The position numbers were made by a program, and so were the translations under genes. Shown piece by piece: positions 8,340 to 16,995 of a DNA stretch of 53,349 nt. The stretch's first letter is position 1. Each line of letters starts with the position of its first letter. The stretch comes from Allolucifera butyrica (GTDB taxonomy: Bacteria > Bacillota > Negativicutes > Sporomusales > UPPP01), in assembly GCF_900476375.1 (NCBI RefSeq), contig NZ_UPPP01000078.1, forward strand, positions 1 through 53,349. Direction: 5' to 3'. The notes beneath the pieces are model-generated. The model saw nothing but the letters and a program-made list of their open reading frames with translations. It was not told the DNA's origin and did no database searches.

Positions 8340-8504
8340 TTATTGCCTTAGCATACGGTATACAGGTAGTACCAAACTGATCAAACCGACAAAAAAAACG
8401 CCGGCCGCTCCCCCTGTATTGCCGTTTTGCCGCAACCAGCGAGCGTACGAATACGCCTTAATCGCCCCCATAAATCCGAGTAGGATGTAAATAAAATCAA
8501 TCAT
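8340..8504 (-). CDS. Small membrane protein, 54 aa, unknown function
   Basis: Reads MIDFIYILLGFMGAIKAYSY at the N-terminus, then a charged, glycine-rich centre (ARWLRQNGNTGG) and a second hydrophobic stretch (AGVFFVGLISLVLPVY) before a basic end, giving a two-helix membrane hairpin. The ATG follows GGGAG with good spacing. It sits tail-to-tail with the LysR gene, whose stop is 6 nt away. No family recognised. Its coding nature rests on the ribosome site, composition and uninterrupted frame. Confidence 0.55.
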   Translation of the reverse strand: MIDFIYILLGFMGAIKAYSYARWLRQNGNTGGAAGVFFVGLISLVLPVYRMLRQ

Positions 8505-8582
8505 TTTTTCTCCCTTCTGCCTTCTCCTATTCTTTTATTCTGAGTCTTCCCGGCCATTCGGCCGAATATACAATACCTTCCA

Positions 8583-8611
8583 TTGCGTAGCGAACCATTG
8601 CCTGCTATAAT
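8583..8611 (+). promoter_or_regulatory. Promoter of RNase P RNA
   Basis: TTGCGT (8583-8588), 17-nt spacer, TATAAT (8606-8611). It points at rnpB, whose P1 helix starts about 55 nt downstream, so a short 5' leader may be trimmed. Confidence 0.65.
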
Positions 8612-8665
8612 TATAACTCCAGTCGGGAAAACGGCTGCAGTTTTTGCTTTTTTGCTAAGCCTATT

Positions 8666-8998
8666 TATCAATCTACGAGGAGTCGCGGCGGAATTCCGCT
8701 GAGGAAAGTCCAGACTGCCACAACCTGTGACGGTTGTAGTGTGTGTGCCTTTCGCAAGAGAGGGCAGGCCGCAGGCCTGACGGCGGCAAAATTGGCTCTC
8801 GCAGTCAAAAGTAGCCTGAAAGTGCCACAGAAACAATACGTCCTGGCGACAGGACGGTGCAAGGGTAAACCCCGCACGGCAGAAACCCAAATTATGGTAG
8901 GGGAACCTCTCTTATGGAATCAGAACGGCGGAGAGGAGTATCTTATGATACTAGATAGATGACTCCATAAAACAAAAACTGGCTTACGGTAGTTGATA
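8666..8998 (+). ncRNA. rnpB: RNase P RNA (bacterial type)
   Basis: Recognised by the universally conserved GAGGAAAGTCCAGACT block near the 5' end, the ACAGAAA motif, GGTGCAAGGGTAAACCCC (P10-P12 region), a second AGAAACCCAAATTATGGTAGGGGAA block and AGATAGATGACTCC near the 3' end. The ends are set by the P1 helix TATCAA.CTAC (8666-8676) pairing with GTAGTTGATA (8989-8998). It is the catalytic subunit that cuts tRNA 5' leaders. The 3' boundary could be some bases longer. Confidence 0.95.
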
Positions 8999-9030
8999 AA
9001 CCTGGGCTTGTATTTCTAAAATAAAAGCTT

Positions 9031-9072
9031 ACACGCAAACAGCGGTACTATTAAGTACCGCTGTTTGCGTGT
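9031..9072. other. Perfect 18-bp hairpin downstream of rnpB
   Basis: ACACGCAAACAGCGGTAC and GTACCGCTGTTTGCGTGT pair perfectly around TATTAA. No U-tract follows on the plus strand; on the minus strand AAGCTTTTAT follows. It may end rnpB transcription or protect its 3' end. The rest of the gap to 9191 shows nothing else. Confidence 0.7.
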
Positions 9073-9191
9073 GACCGACTTTAAAATGCTGCCGCCGCTG
9101 TATTTAAATTGACAACAAATAGAAGGTTATCCAAAAAACATGTCGAATTTTTCTTAATTATTACAAAAATCTTATAGGGAGGTAAGCATCG

Positions 9192-10913
9192 ATGCAGCTA
9201 TTCCGCAACCTGAAAATGGGCCATAAAATTGTCGGTTTAATCCTCATTATGGCTATTTTCCTTGGTGCAGTGGGTTTTGCCGGTTACTATTACACTGCTA
9301 AAATGAGCCTCAGTATGGACCACTTATATACAAATAATCTACTTGCTGTAAAGTGGCTCAACGAGACACGAGTCTACACCCGGACAGTCGAGGCTCTGAC
9401 TATCAGTGTGCTCAATCCCGCTAATTTGGACACAACCAGAAAAAAGAGTGACCTTGCCGACAGTAAAGACTATATGAGCAAGGCTGATGCTGCCTTCAAT
9501 AATTATAAACAATCCCGGCTGAGTCTGCAGGAGCAGGATATTATTCCCCGCTTTGAAATTGAATTAAAAACATATAAAGAAGAACGCCAAAAGGCTCTGG
9601 GCCTGGCTGAGGCAGGTAAAAAAGAAGATGCCTATATTTACTTCGTTTTCGATGCCAAACCGCACTTAGACCGGTTAAATAAAATGCTAAGTCAGCTAGC
9701 CGACCTCAATGCCCAACAGGCGGAAGCCGCCCGGCGGCAGGGCAAGACCGACGCAGCCAACGCCGCCCGTTTTCTCATTGTAGTTTCTCTTATCGCTATT
9801 TTACTGTCCTTATCTTTAGGTATTGCATTCTCCCGTTTTACAGCGAAACGGCTTTCCTTAGTAGCCAATATGCTGACCGAAATTGCCCGCGGGAATATAA
9901 ATCCCCCGGAGCTACATATCCGGGCTAATGATGAGATCGGCCAGATCGGTCGTGACCTGAATAGTATGACTAAGAGCCTGCGATCGCTAATCCGGCAGGT
10001 TGCCGATTCTTCCGACCAGGTAGCGGCTTCCGCGGAAGAACTGACAGCCGGTGCCGGTCAATCCGCTAAAGCCGCCAATCAGGTGGCCTCTTCCATTACG
10101 GATGTGGCTGCCGGCAGTGAAAAACAACTGCGGGCCGTCGACTCCGCCAGTCATATCATCAATCAGATTACTCAGAGTATGGAACGAATCGCGGTTAATA
10201 CACAGCAGGTGGAAGGGCTATCTAACAAAACGGCCTCGTTGGCATCCAATGGTCAGAGCTCGGTTGACACCGCTGTGAAACAAATGCAACACATTCAAAC
10301 TGTCGTAAACGATTCGGCTAACGTTGTTACCCAGCTTGGGGACCGGTCCAAAGAAATCGGGACCATTGTCGACACCATTGCCAACATTGCCGGCCAGACA
10401 GATCTTTTAGCCTTAAATGCTGCTATTGAAGCCGCCCGGGCCGGTGAACAAGGCCGCGGCTTTGCCGTAGTGGCCGAGGAAGTCCGCAAATTAGCCGAAC
10501 AAAGCCAGAATGCCGCCAAACAGATTGCCGACTTGATTCATGAGATTCAGACCGATACGGAAAAGGCGGTTACCGCTATGAGCAAGGGAACTCATGAAGC
10601 AAACGTCGGTAAAGAAGTGGTCGACCAGGCCGGAATTTCGTTTAATGAAATTGCAGCTCTTATCGAAGAAATTGCCCGGCAGCTTCAGGAAATTTCCCAG
10701 GAGTTCCAACAAGTTGTCGCCGGCCACCAGCAAATTGCCGCCTCCATGCAAAACGTAGAAACCATTTGCCGGGAAACCGCCGACGAAACGCAGGTTGTAT
10801 CGGCTTCAACACAAGAACAGTCGGCCGCTATGGAGCAAATTGCCACCTCCAGCCGGAACTTGACCAATTTGGCAGAGCACCTCCAATCAGCCATCCGGCA
10901 GTTTCATTTATAA
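9192..10913 (+). CDS. Methyl-accepting chemotaxis protein
   Basis: A 573-aa membrane chemoreceptor. The first transmembrane segment is about 13-33, and the periplasmic region 35-190 is predicted helical (four-helix-bundle type, with many Lys/Glu and few Gly). The second transmembrane segment is about 192-213, HAMP about 214-268 ([15 protein letters not shown]), and the cytoplasmic signalling domain runs to the end. The conserved hairpin tip appears as [20 protein letters not shown] followed by [20 protein letters not shown]. It would relay a ligand signal to CheA/CheW. The ligand is unknown and no che gene is nearby. It has its own GGGAGG-type ribosome site and a terminator downstream. Confidence 0.95.
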   Translation: MQLFRNLKMGHKIVGLILIMAIFLGAVGFAGYYYTAKMSLSMDHLYTNNLLAVKWLNETRVYTRTVEALTISVLNPANLDTTRKKSDLADSKDYMSKADAAFNNYKQSRLSLQEQDIIPRFEIELKTYKEERQKALGLAEAGKKEDAYIYFVFDAKPHLDRLNKMLSQLADLNAQQAEAARRQGKTDAANAARFLIVVSLIAILLSLSLGIAFSRFTAKRLSLVANMLTEIARGNINPPELHIRANDEIGQIGRDLNSMTKSLRSLIRQVADSSDQVAASAEELTAGAGQSAKAANQVASSITDVAAGSEKQLRAVDSASHIINQITQSMERIAVNTQQVEGLSNKTASLASNGQSSVDTAVKQMQHIQTVVNDSANVVTQLGDRSKEIGTIVDTIANIAGQTDLLALNAAIEAARAGEQGRGFAVVAEEVRKLAEQSQNAAKQIADLIHEIQTDTEKAVTAMSKGTHEANVGKEVVDQAGISFNEIAALIEEIARQLQEISQEFQQVVAGHQQIAASMQNVETICRETADETQVVSASTQEQSAAMEQIATSSRNLTNLAEHLQSAIRQFHL

Positions 10914-10981
10914 AGTCAGTTCCCTTTTTCGGCCTCCCCAAGGATATACTTTCTGATCCCACAAGAAAGCATCCCAAATTG

Positions 10982-11020
10982 AAAAAACAAGTCAGCACTT
11001 TGGTGATGACTTGTTTTTTT
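10982..11020 (+). terminator. Terminator after the chemoreceptor gene
   Basis: AAAAAACAAGTCA pairs with TGACTTGTTTTTT over 13 bp, ending in a T-run. It is a strong intrinsic terminator on the plus strand and could act on both strands. Confidence 0.85.
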
Positions 11021-11116
11021 ATGGACGGAATTGCTTTCACACTAATTAAAACACTTAAAACAACTTACATTCACTTGCGTAGCCAATTACAAAAACTTAT
11101 AATGAATTTATAAACC

Positions 11117-11281
11117 CTAGTGGTCTGTAAACTCTAAAGCAACAGGATGAATTGCGAGAGGTTTTTCGTCCTGTGAGGCGGAGGAGGGGCGCATATCGGG
11201 AATATGTAAGCCGACGACAACAAAGCAGGGCGGAAAACTTCTCGTAAGAACACTATAGAATTAGGGTTTACAGACCACTAG
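11117..11281 (+). repeat. Palindromic repeat family B, copy 1 (MITE-like, 165 bp)
   Basis: Terminal inverted repeats CTAGTGGTCTGTAAAC/GTTTACAGACCACTAG (16 bp perfect, extending imperfectly), with nested internal pairing of GCGAGAGGTTTT with AAAACTTCTCG, so the whole element can fold into one long hairpin. A second copy of the same length lies at 38155-38319, differing at roughly nine positions. It ends 1 nt before the AAGGGGAG ribosome site of the DeoR gene, so it may influence that gene's leader. Confidence 0.88.
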
Positions 11282-11296
11282 GAAGGGGAGTGTCTC

Positions 11297-12058
11297 TTGT
11301 ATCAGGAAGAACGGCTGCAAAAAATCTTGACCTATTTGCAAGAAAATAAACGAATCCACGTGGACGATATCTGTCAGCTCTATGCCGTTTCCCGGGATAC
11401 AGCCCGCAGAGATTTGGTGAAATTGGAAGAACGGCAGCAAATTATCCGCACTCATGGCGGCGCTTTACTGTCTACCATGCAGCGGGAAATTAAAAATTAC
11501 CAGGACCGGCTTCATTATAGCCAAAATGAAAAGAGAATTATCGGCAAGCTGGCGGCTTCACTAATTCAAAACGGCGACAAATTGATTCTCGATGCATCCA
11601 CCACGGTTCAGGCCTGTGCAGATTACCTCACGGCGGAGCACTGCACCATAATTACCAACTCCGTCCACCAAGCGGCTCTTTTAGCCCACAAACCGGATAG
11701 GGAAATTCACTTGCTCGGCGGCCGTCTGGATAATGAACATCATTTTCTCTATGGGCCGCAGGTGTTATCCACACTTTCCCACTACTTTGTGAATAAAGTT
11801 TTTATCGGGGTGGTGGGGATTACCGGCAAGGGATTGACAAGCGGGTCCGAAGAAGACGGTCATGTAGTAAGAAAGATGATTGAGCAGGCCGAACAGGTCA
11901 TCGTTTTGGCCGACCATTCCAAATTCGGCCGTAACGGCTATTTCAAATACGCCGACTTAGCGGACATCGACCTCATTGTCACGGATCAGCCGCCATCCGA
12001 GCCCTACGCCGCTTTATGCCGGAAAAATCAAATCCATGTCCTCTTTCCCCAAAAGTGA
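11297..12058 (+). CDS. DeoR-family transcriptional regulator
   Basis: A 253-aa regulator with a DeoR-type N-terminal helix-turn-helix (RIHVDDICQLYAVSRDTARR, then DLVKLEERQQIIRTHGGAL). Its effector domain is of the sugar-phosphate isomerase-like type (ILDASTTVQACADYL, LGGRLDN, then HSKFGRNGY). Start is TTG, 7 nt after AAGGGGAG. It lies 18 nt upstream of a HAD phosphatase, so the two are co-transcribed. DeoR regulators usually sense a phosphorylated sugar, which fits a partner that removes phosphate from one. Target and inducer unknown. Confidence 0.92.
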   Translation: MYQEERLQKILTYLQENKRIHVDDICQLYAVSRDTARRDLVKLEERQQIIRTHGGALLSTMQREIKNYQDRLHYSQNEKRIIGKLAASLIQNGDKLILDASTTVQACADYLTAEHCTIITNSVHQAALLAHKPDREIHLLGGRLDNEHHFLYGPQVLSTLSHYFVNKVFIGVVGITGKGLTSGSEEDGHVVRKMIEQAEQVIVLADHSKFGRNGYFKYADLADIDLIVTDQPPSEPYAALCRKNQIHVLFPQK

Positions 12059-12076
12059 AAGGAGCGAAGCAACACG

Positions 12077-12940
12077 ATGAGACTCATTGCCATTGATCTG
12101 GACGGCACCTTGTTAAATAGCCGGGGTGAAGTTTCCCCGCAAAACCGTCAAGCTATAAACCATGCCCAGAAAGCAGGAATTGAGATCGCCATCGCCACCG
12201 GCCGGTCTTACCGGGAAGCCAGTGAATTCTGCCGCCAAACCGGTCTCAATGCCCATATTATTACTTCCAACGGGGCATCCGTTCATTCCCGCCAGGGCAT
12301 CCTCCTTGCGGCCGTTACCTTGGCCCGGCAGGATGTGAAAGAAATCCTCGCCTGGCTGGAGGAGCATCACTATTATTTTGAGGTAACGTCTGAAAATGGC
12401 TTGTACACGGTACAAAAAGGCATTACCTGGCTGGACGAAGAAATTAGCCGCCTTGCCGCCACAAATCCTGTTTTATATGCCGAAGACTACAAAGGAGGGC
12501 TAAAAAGTCCGGACCGCCCCCTGATTCCGGTCGCCTCAGCCGCACTAATCTGGGAGCAGGAAATGGACTATTACAAAGTATTCGCCTTTACGACGGATGC
12601 TGAAAAACTAAGAGCAGGTTCAGAACGGTTTAAAAACCAAACCCGGTTAACGGTCGTTTCCTCACTTGACCATAACTTTGAAATCATCCACCGCAATGCC
12701 TCCAAAGGATATGGCGTAAAAGTCCTGGCAGACTCCCTGCAGATCTCCTTGTCCGAAGTCGTGGCGATAGGAGATAACGAAAATGATCTGTCCATGTTGG
12801 CAGCAGCAGGTTATAGCGTAGCCATGGGCAATGCCAAGGACCCGATTAAAGCATCCTGCAGTTTTATCACCCGCACCAATGACGAGCACGGTGTGGCCCA
12901 TGCCATTTATCATATTCTGGGTAAAAAGATTCCCGCCTAA
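12077..12940 (+). CDS. Cof-type HAD-family sugar phosphatase
   Basis: A 287-aa soluble HAD hydrolase of the Cof/YidA class. The nucleophile motif is AIDLDGTLLNS at about residue 5, motif II is IATGRSY, and motif IV is VAIGDNENDLSMLAAAG with a C2B-type cap between. Such enzymes dephosphorylate sugar phosphates, flavin or pyridoxal phosphates. Position directly behind a DeoR regulator favours a sugar phosphate. The start ATG follows GAAAGGAGCG. Confidence 0.9.
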   Translation: MRLIAIDLDGTLLNSRGEVSPQNRQAINHAQKAGIEIAIATGRSYREASEFCRQTGLNAHIITSNGASVHSRQGILLAAVTLARQDVKEILAWLEEHHYYFEVTSENGLYTVQKGITWLDEEISRLAATNPVLYAEDYKGGLKSPDRPLIPVASAALIWEQEMDYYKVFAFTTDAEKLRAGSERFKNQTRLTVVSSLDHNFEIIHRNASKGYGVKVLADSLQISLSEVVAIGDNENDLSMLAAAGYSVAMGNAKDPIKASCSFITRTNDEHGVAHAIYHILGKKIPA

Positions 12941-13023
12941 TTTGCCAGAATCAGACTTAAAATTACGGGGCCAGTAAAAAATATATAACGGGTTTAATAC
13001 GTTTTGTGGAAGGATGTTCTGGT

Positions 13024-13845
13024 ATGAACTGGCAGTTTAAAGCCGTTGCCGTAAGCAGTGAAGTTAATCTCAACCGCCTGGCCCGCCACTTTGGTTTGAA
13101 CCGGAAATACAAATGGGAAGAACCATTCCGGTTGCGGGACGATACCTTGAAAGGGCTGATTAAAGATTCGACCGGCAAACAAGTATATATTTTTAATTTT
13201 GGCAGTCTGGTTTTTGTCAATTGTCAAAATCATGATATTACGGATGTCGTTCAATATATAAAAAAAATCGAAAAGAACGTGACTGACGCCAACCCTTTTG
13301 AATTTAATGACGACTATCAGTTAGAGGTAAACCCGTCAGAACCCCCCGTAGTAAACAACGACTGCCTGATAGTAGAAGCCCGGGAAGAATACCACGGCGA
13401 GGTCATTGCCACGATTTTAGCCAAGTCGGTGGCGCTGGAAAAAACCGAGTTTGAATTGGAAGCCTTGCTGGATGATGTGGAAACGGTTGTCACCTATTTA
13501 AAAAAGGGACAGCTTACCCTGTCCGACGAACAACTGGCCAAACTGTCCGGCCGGATTCTCGGCTTTAAATTTAATACCATTTCCTATATCATGCTGCTGG
13601 ATAAACCGTATATTACCTGGATTAACGAGTCAGCCGGCGCTTTATTTGACAAACTGGCGGTTCTGTTTGAACTAACCGACCGTTATGAAAGCATCCGCCA
13701 AAAAACTGAAATTCTTATGGATATTACGGAGGTATTCAGCGGCCTGGCTCATGCCAAGCGAGGCAACCGTCTGGAATGGGCCATTATTATTCTCATCTCC
13801 ATTGAGCTTATTTTATCTTTAGTACAAACTTTCATTTTAAAATAA
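13024..13845 (+). CDS. RMD1/YagE (DUF155) family protein
   Basis: A 273-aa protein of the RMD1/YagE family. The N-terminal part is alpha/beta with FNFGSLVFVNC, the centre is helical (EARGEY-like EAREEYHGEVIATILAKSVALEKTE split over two helices), and one C-terminal membrane helix follows a conserved HAKRGNRLEWAIIILI segment. Eukaryotic relatives (RMND1, yeast Rmd1/Rmd8) act at membranes, including mitochondrial translation; the bacterial role is unknown. The ATG at 13024 follows GGAAGGA and is preferred over an in-frame GTG 18 nt upstream. No operon partner. Confidence 0.85.
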   Translation: MNWQFKAVAVSSEVNLNRLARHFGLNRKYKWEEPFRLRDDTLKGLIKDSTGKQVYIFNFGSLVFVNCQNHDITDVVQYIKKIEKNVTDANPFEFNDDYQLEVNPSEPPVVNNDCLIVEAREEYHGEVIATILAKSVALEKTEFELEALLDDVETVVTYLKKGQLTLSDEQLAKLSGRILGFKFNTISYIMLLDKPYITWINESAGALFDKLAVLFELTDRYESIRQKTEILMDITEVFSGLAHAKRGNRLEWAIIILISIELILSLVQTFILK

Positions 13846-14038
13846 AGTATAGCAACGCCATATCCCGGTAGTTTTAAGTTTGCCAAAAACTTACATTGCC
13901 AGAAAAAATCCGATTTGTTATTATAGTGTAGATAAATATCCATTTTAGTTCTGTCTTTAGCAAGTCTGTCCTGAATCCCCTGGGACTCAGCCAGGCTCTT
14001 TTGTTCTACAATTAAAGAAAGAAAAGGAGGGTATCCTT

Positions 14039-14953
14039 ATGTCCAGAAAATACAGGGGACCCCTTCTGCTGGTGATGTTGTTTATTATGCTTTTCGCCGC
14101 GTCAACCGGCGTAACACTATATCTTCAAAACTACTTTTTCCCAATCGAACCGGCTGTCGCTCCGGCGCTGTCCATTTCGGGAGTCCCGCCAGCTGCCATA
14201 TCCGAAAATCGCATTAACATCTTATTAATGGGCCTGGATGACGGGGACCCCGGCAAACCGGCCAACCCCCGGCGTTCAGATACCATGATTGTAGCCAGTA
14301 TTGACCCTCAAACCAAAACAATCAACCTCTTATCGATTCCCCGGGATACCCGGGTCCATATTCCCGGTTATAAAGGCTATGAAAAAATCAATAATGCCTA
14401 TTTTTTTGGCGGCCCGGAACTGGCCATGCGTACGGTTTCTCAATTCTTGCAGACGCCGGTCCGGTATTATGTAGTTATGGACTGGCAGGCTTTTATCAAA
14501 GTTGTCGACATTCTGGGCGGAGTCGACCTGACGGTTAACCACCCCATGAATTACGAAGACCCCTATGAAAATTTAAATATTCATTTAGCGAAAGGATACC
14601 AGCATCTGGATGGGGAAAAAGCCGGTGAATATGTGCGTTTCCGTCACGATGCGCTGGGTGATATTGGCCGCGTAAAACGGCAGCAAGAATTTTTGCAGGC
14701 CCTGCTGGACCAATTGCTGCAAACCAGAACCATTTTTAAGCTTCCTTCCCTGGTGCAGACCATTAACAAATATGTCCACACCGATATGAGCCTGTTTACC
14801 TGGCTCAAGCTCGCCGGTATAGCCAAGGATATGTCGGCAGACTCTCTGCATACGGAAACCGTTCCCGGTCAATTTGCCACAATTCACGACCTGAGTTACT
14901 GGTTGCCGGATTTGGAAAAAACGCGTACATTGGCGGAAAGCATATTAAAATGA
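14039..14953 (+). CDS. LytR-CpsA-Psr (LCP) family cell-wall ligase
   Basis: A 304-aa membrane-anchored protein with one N-terminal transmembrane helix (about 8-29) and an extracytoplasmic LCP domain. The key motif is RRSDTMIVASIDPQTKTINL, followed by SIPRDTRVHIPGY and KINNAYFFGG. The block GEYVRFRHDALGDIGRVKRQ carries the conserved arginines that bind the polyprenyl pyrophosphate. LCP enzymes transfer undecaprenyl-linked polymers onto peptidoglycan or protein. The polymer is unknown in this presumably diderm organism. Start follows AAGGAGG; a strong terminator follows. Confidence 0.92.
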   Translation: MSRKYRGPLLLVMLFIMLFAASTGVTLYLQNYFFPIEPAVAPALSISGVPPAAISENRINILLMGLDDGDPGKPANPRRSDTMIVASIDPQTKTINLLSIPRDTRVHIPGYKGYEKINNAYFFGGPELAMRTVSQFLQTPVRYYVVMDWQAFIKVVDILGGVDLTVNHPMNYEDPYENLNIHLAKGYQHLDGEKAGEYVRFRHDALGDIGRVKRQQEFLQALLDQLLQTRTIFKLPSLVQTINKYVHTDMSLFTWLKLAGIAKDMSADSLHTETVPGQFATIHDLSYWLPDLEKTRTLAESILK

Positions 14954-14993
14954 ACGTCTCTCAGAGTTTTACCCTGTTTGATTTCAAGAAACC

Positions 14994-15043
14994 AAAAGCC
15001 CAAAGAGTATTCGCTAAATTAAGCGGCTCTTTGGGCTTTTTCC
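14994..15043. terminator. Terminator after the LCP gene
   Basis: AAAAGCCCAAAGAG pairs with CTCTTTGGGCTTTT over 14 bp, followed by TTCC. It is nearly symmetrical and lies between convergent genes, so it probably serves both. Confidence 0.88.
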
Positions 15044-15078
15044 TTAGGTCGCATACATAAGATCCTGACTCAATCTTC

Positions 15079-16062
15079 TTAGTCCTCGCAAGGATAGCGT
15101 AGACCCCATTGTTTTCTTATAACATCCATGGTTTTCATGATGGTTAATGTTTCATCCAGCGGCATAACCGCACTTTCCGTCCGGCCTTCCCGCAGGCAAC
15201 GCATGGCTTCAGCCGCTTCATAATTATAACCTGTAGCTTCAAAGGGCAGTTCATATTTTTCCGGCGCCCGGCCTTGCAAGGTAAGAACTAACGCTTTGGC
15301 ATGCCAGAAATCGGGGATAAAGACAGACCCCTTCGTCCCCAGAATCCAGGCGTCTTGCGGCGTATCTGTACGCACCGCCCCGGAAAGCATGGCCAACTTG
15401 CCGCCTTCATAACCAAATAAAGCCGCAAATTGTTCATCCACGCCAGTTAGGCCGATATCAGCCAACGAGGTAATCGATGAAGGCTGTGTACCGAATATCA
15501 TGGAAGCAAACGAGACAGGATAGATCCCCACGTCCAATAAAGCCCCGCCACCCAATTCCGGATTTAACAGCCGGTGTGCCGGATGCCCGTCAAAAAGGAA
15601 ACCGAAATCCGCCTTTACTTGCCGGACTTCGCCAATTATCCCCTCTGCCAGCCATTGGCGCACTTTTTCGACAGCCGGTAAAAAACGGGTCCACATGGCC
15701 TCCATCAAAAACAACCCGCTTTGGCGGGCGTAAGCGATGAGTCCCGCCGCATCCGTGGCATTCACGGTAAAAGATTTCTCGCACAATACAGCCTTGCCCG
15801 CCTGCAGGCACAAAAAAGCACATCCTTTATGCATCGGGTGCGGCGTTGCCACATAAACAATGTCCACATCCGGATCTCTTGCCAATTCCTCATAACTGCC
15901 ATAGGCCCGGCCAATGCCATATTGGCCGGCGAAATCAGCCGCCCGGCTGTGAGAGCGGGAAGCAACGGCCGCAATTTGTGCGTCCGGCAACGCTAACAGT
16001 CCCTTAGCAAAACTATGGGCAATCGTTCCCGGCCCCATAATTCCCCATCTAATCTTCTCCAA
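15079..16062 (-). CDS. Gfo/Idh/MocA-family oxidoreductase
   Basis: A 327-aa NAD(P)-dependent oxidoreductase. The N-terminal Rossmann fold begins RWGIMGPGTIAHSFAKGL, followed by VASRSHSRAADFA and DIVYVATPHPMHK. The usual EKP motif reads CEKSFTVN, and the C-terminal beta-sheet domain holds GGGALLDVGIYPV. The sequence resembles the dimeric dihydrodiol dehydrogenase subgroup. Substrate is probably a sugar, polyol or diol but is not determined. A TTG at 16062 behind GAGGTG is the preferred start; a GTG nine bases upstream is possible. It stands alone. Confidence 0.87.
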   Translation of the reverse strand: MEKIRWGIMGPGTIAHSFAKGLLALPDAQIAAVASRSHSRAADFAGQYGIGRAYGSYEELARDPDVDIVYVATPHPMHKGCAFLCLQAGKAVLCEKSFTVNATDAAGLIAYARQSGLFLMEAMWTRFLPAVEKVRQWLAEGIIGEVRQVKADFGFLFDGHPAHRLLNPELGGGALLDVGIYPVSFASMIFGTQPSSITSLADIGLTGVDEQFAALFGYEGGKLAMLSGAVRTDTPQDAWILGTKGSVFIPDFWHAKALVLTLQGRAPEKYELPFEATGYNYEAAEAMRCLREGRTESAVMPLDETLTIMKTMDVIRKQWGLRYPCED

Positions 16063-16250
16063 GCAAATCACCTCATATTAATTTATGTTGCTTGATTCTA
16101 TATAATTCTGCCCTGCTGACGGGTTCCCTCTCCCGACTTAATTTCCTCCCCATTATTGCATCATCTTTTTATGAATGAGGGAATGGACTGCATGGACCGG
16201 AATAAGCACTTTAATATTAAATGCAATATGTGAAGGTTAGCGCTATAATC

Positions 16251-16280
16251 TTGTATTTTCTTGCTCCGGCGTAGTACAAT
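16251..16280 (+). promoter_or_regulatory. Candidate promoter of the gamma-carbonic anhydrase gene
   Basis: TTGTAT (16251-16256), 18-nt spacer, TACAAT (16275-16280), about 43 nt upstream of the start codon. The rest of the 16063-16322 gap shows no gene. Confidence 0.45.
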
Positions 16281-16322
16281 AAAGCAGAAATAAACATCCA
16301 CAAGAAAGTAGGCGATTCTGCA

Positions 16323-16871
16323 ATGATTATGGAATTTGAAGGCACGAAACCGGACCGGCATAACAAATCTTATATCGCCGACGGCGCAAAAATAATCGGC
16401 CGGGTAACACTGAAGGAATATAGCAGTATTTGGTTTAATTCCGTTGTTCGCGGTGACGTCAATCGCATCGAAATTGGCTGCTACAGCAATATACAGGATA
16501 ATAGTGTCGTTCATGTGGCCGATGATGCCCCCGCTATAATCGGTGACTATGTAACTGTCGGCCACAATTGCGTTCTGCATGGCTGCACCGTCGAAGACCA
16601 CTGCCTGATCGGCATGGGCGCCGTCATTTTGACCGGAGCAGTCATCGGCTCCGGCAGTATTGTCGCCGCCGGAGCCGTAGTAAAAGAAAATCAGCTTATC
16701 CCGCCTCACTCTCTCGTTGTCGGTGTGCCGGCTAAGATCATTAAGGCAATTCCCGATGAATTGCCTAAAATTCACGCGCAAGCTGTAAAGTATAAAACAC
16801 TGTGGACCCAACGCTACGGGTTTCTCCCGGATGCCGGCGGTGAAGAGTATCATGGAGAAAAAATTGTATAA
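16323..16871 (+). CDS. Gamma-carbonic anhydrase family protein
   Basis: A 182-aa left-handed beta-helix protein built of hexapeptide repeats. The three zinc-binding histidines expected of gamma carbonic anhydrases appear in NSVVHVADD and VGHNCVLHG. The catalytic-type N-terminal block WFNSVVRGDVNRIEIG is present, and GVPAKIIKAI closes the repeat, as in the YrdA/Cam family. It is a soluble trimer that may hydrate CO2, though several close relatives show no activity. Context gives no partner. A second ATG two codons in is an alternative start. Confidence 0.92.
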   Translation: MIMEFEGTKPDRHNKSYIADGAKIIGRVTLKEYSSIWFNSVVRGDVNRIEIGCYSNIQDNSVVHVADDAPAIIGDYVTVGHNCVLHGCTVEDHCLIGMGAVILTGAVIGSGSIVAAGAVVKENQLIPPHSLVVGVPAKIIKAIPDELPKIHAQAVKYKTLWTQRYGFLPDAGGEEYHGEKIV

Positions 16872-16896
16872 ATTATACTTTCTGTTACTGTAAGTA

Positions 16897-16924
16897 AGAC
16901 CGGGCTTTTTCGCCCGGTCTTTTC
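16897..16924 (+). terminator. Terminator after gamma-carbonic anhydrase
   Basis: AGACCGGGC and GCCCGGTCT form a 9-bp stem around TTTTTC, followed by TTTCTC. Confidence 0.85.
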
Positions 16925-16941
16925 TCATTTTACGTATAGGC

Positions 16942-16970
16942 TGAGCTTAAACGGTAAAAAATCCATATAG
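16942..16970 (+). promoter_or_regulatory. Possible forespore (sigma-G-like) promoter of the ger operon
   Basis: TGAGCT (16942-16947), 16-nt spacer, CATATAG (16964-16970), 26 nt ahead of the first germination gene. This loosely resembles the sigma-G pattern TGAATA/CATACTA. The assignment leans on the known forespore expression of gerA operons; the match is weak. Confidence 0.3.
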
Positions 16971-16995
16971 AAATAATTGATATCGGGGGATTTCT

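Noticed and set aside
8501..8962. Several frames on both strands over rnpB
   Set aside because: They fall on a confident RNase P RNA gene and show no protein family features.
16161..16928. Long open frame opposite the gamma-carbonic anhydrase gene
   Set aside because: It covers the real gene in antisense, has no ribosome site, and its translation looks like a mirrored hexapeptide-repeat gene.
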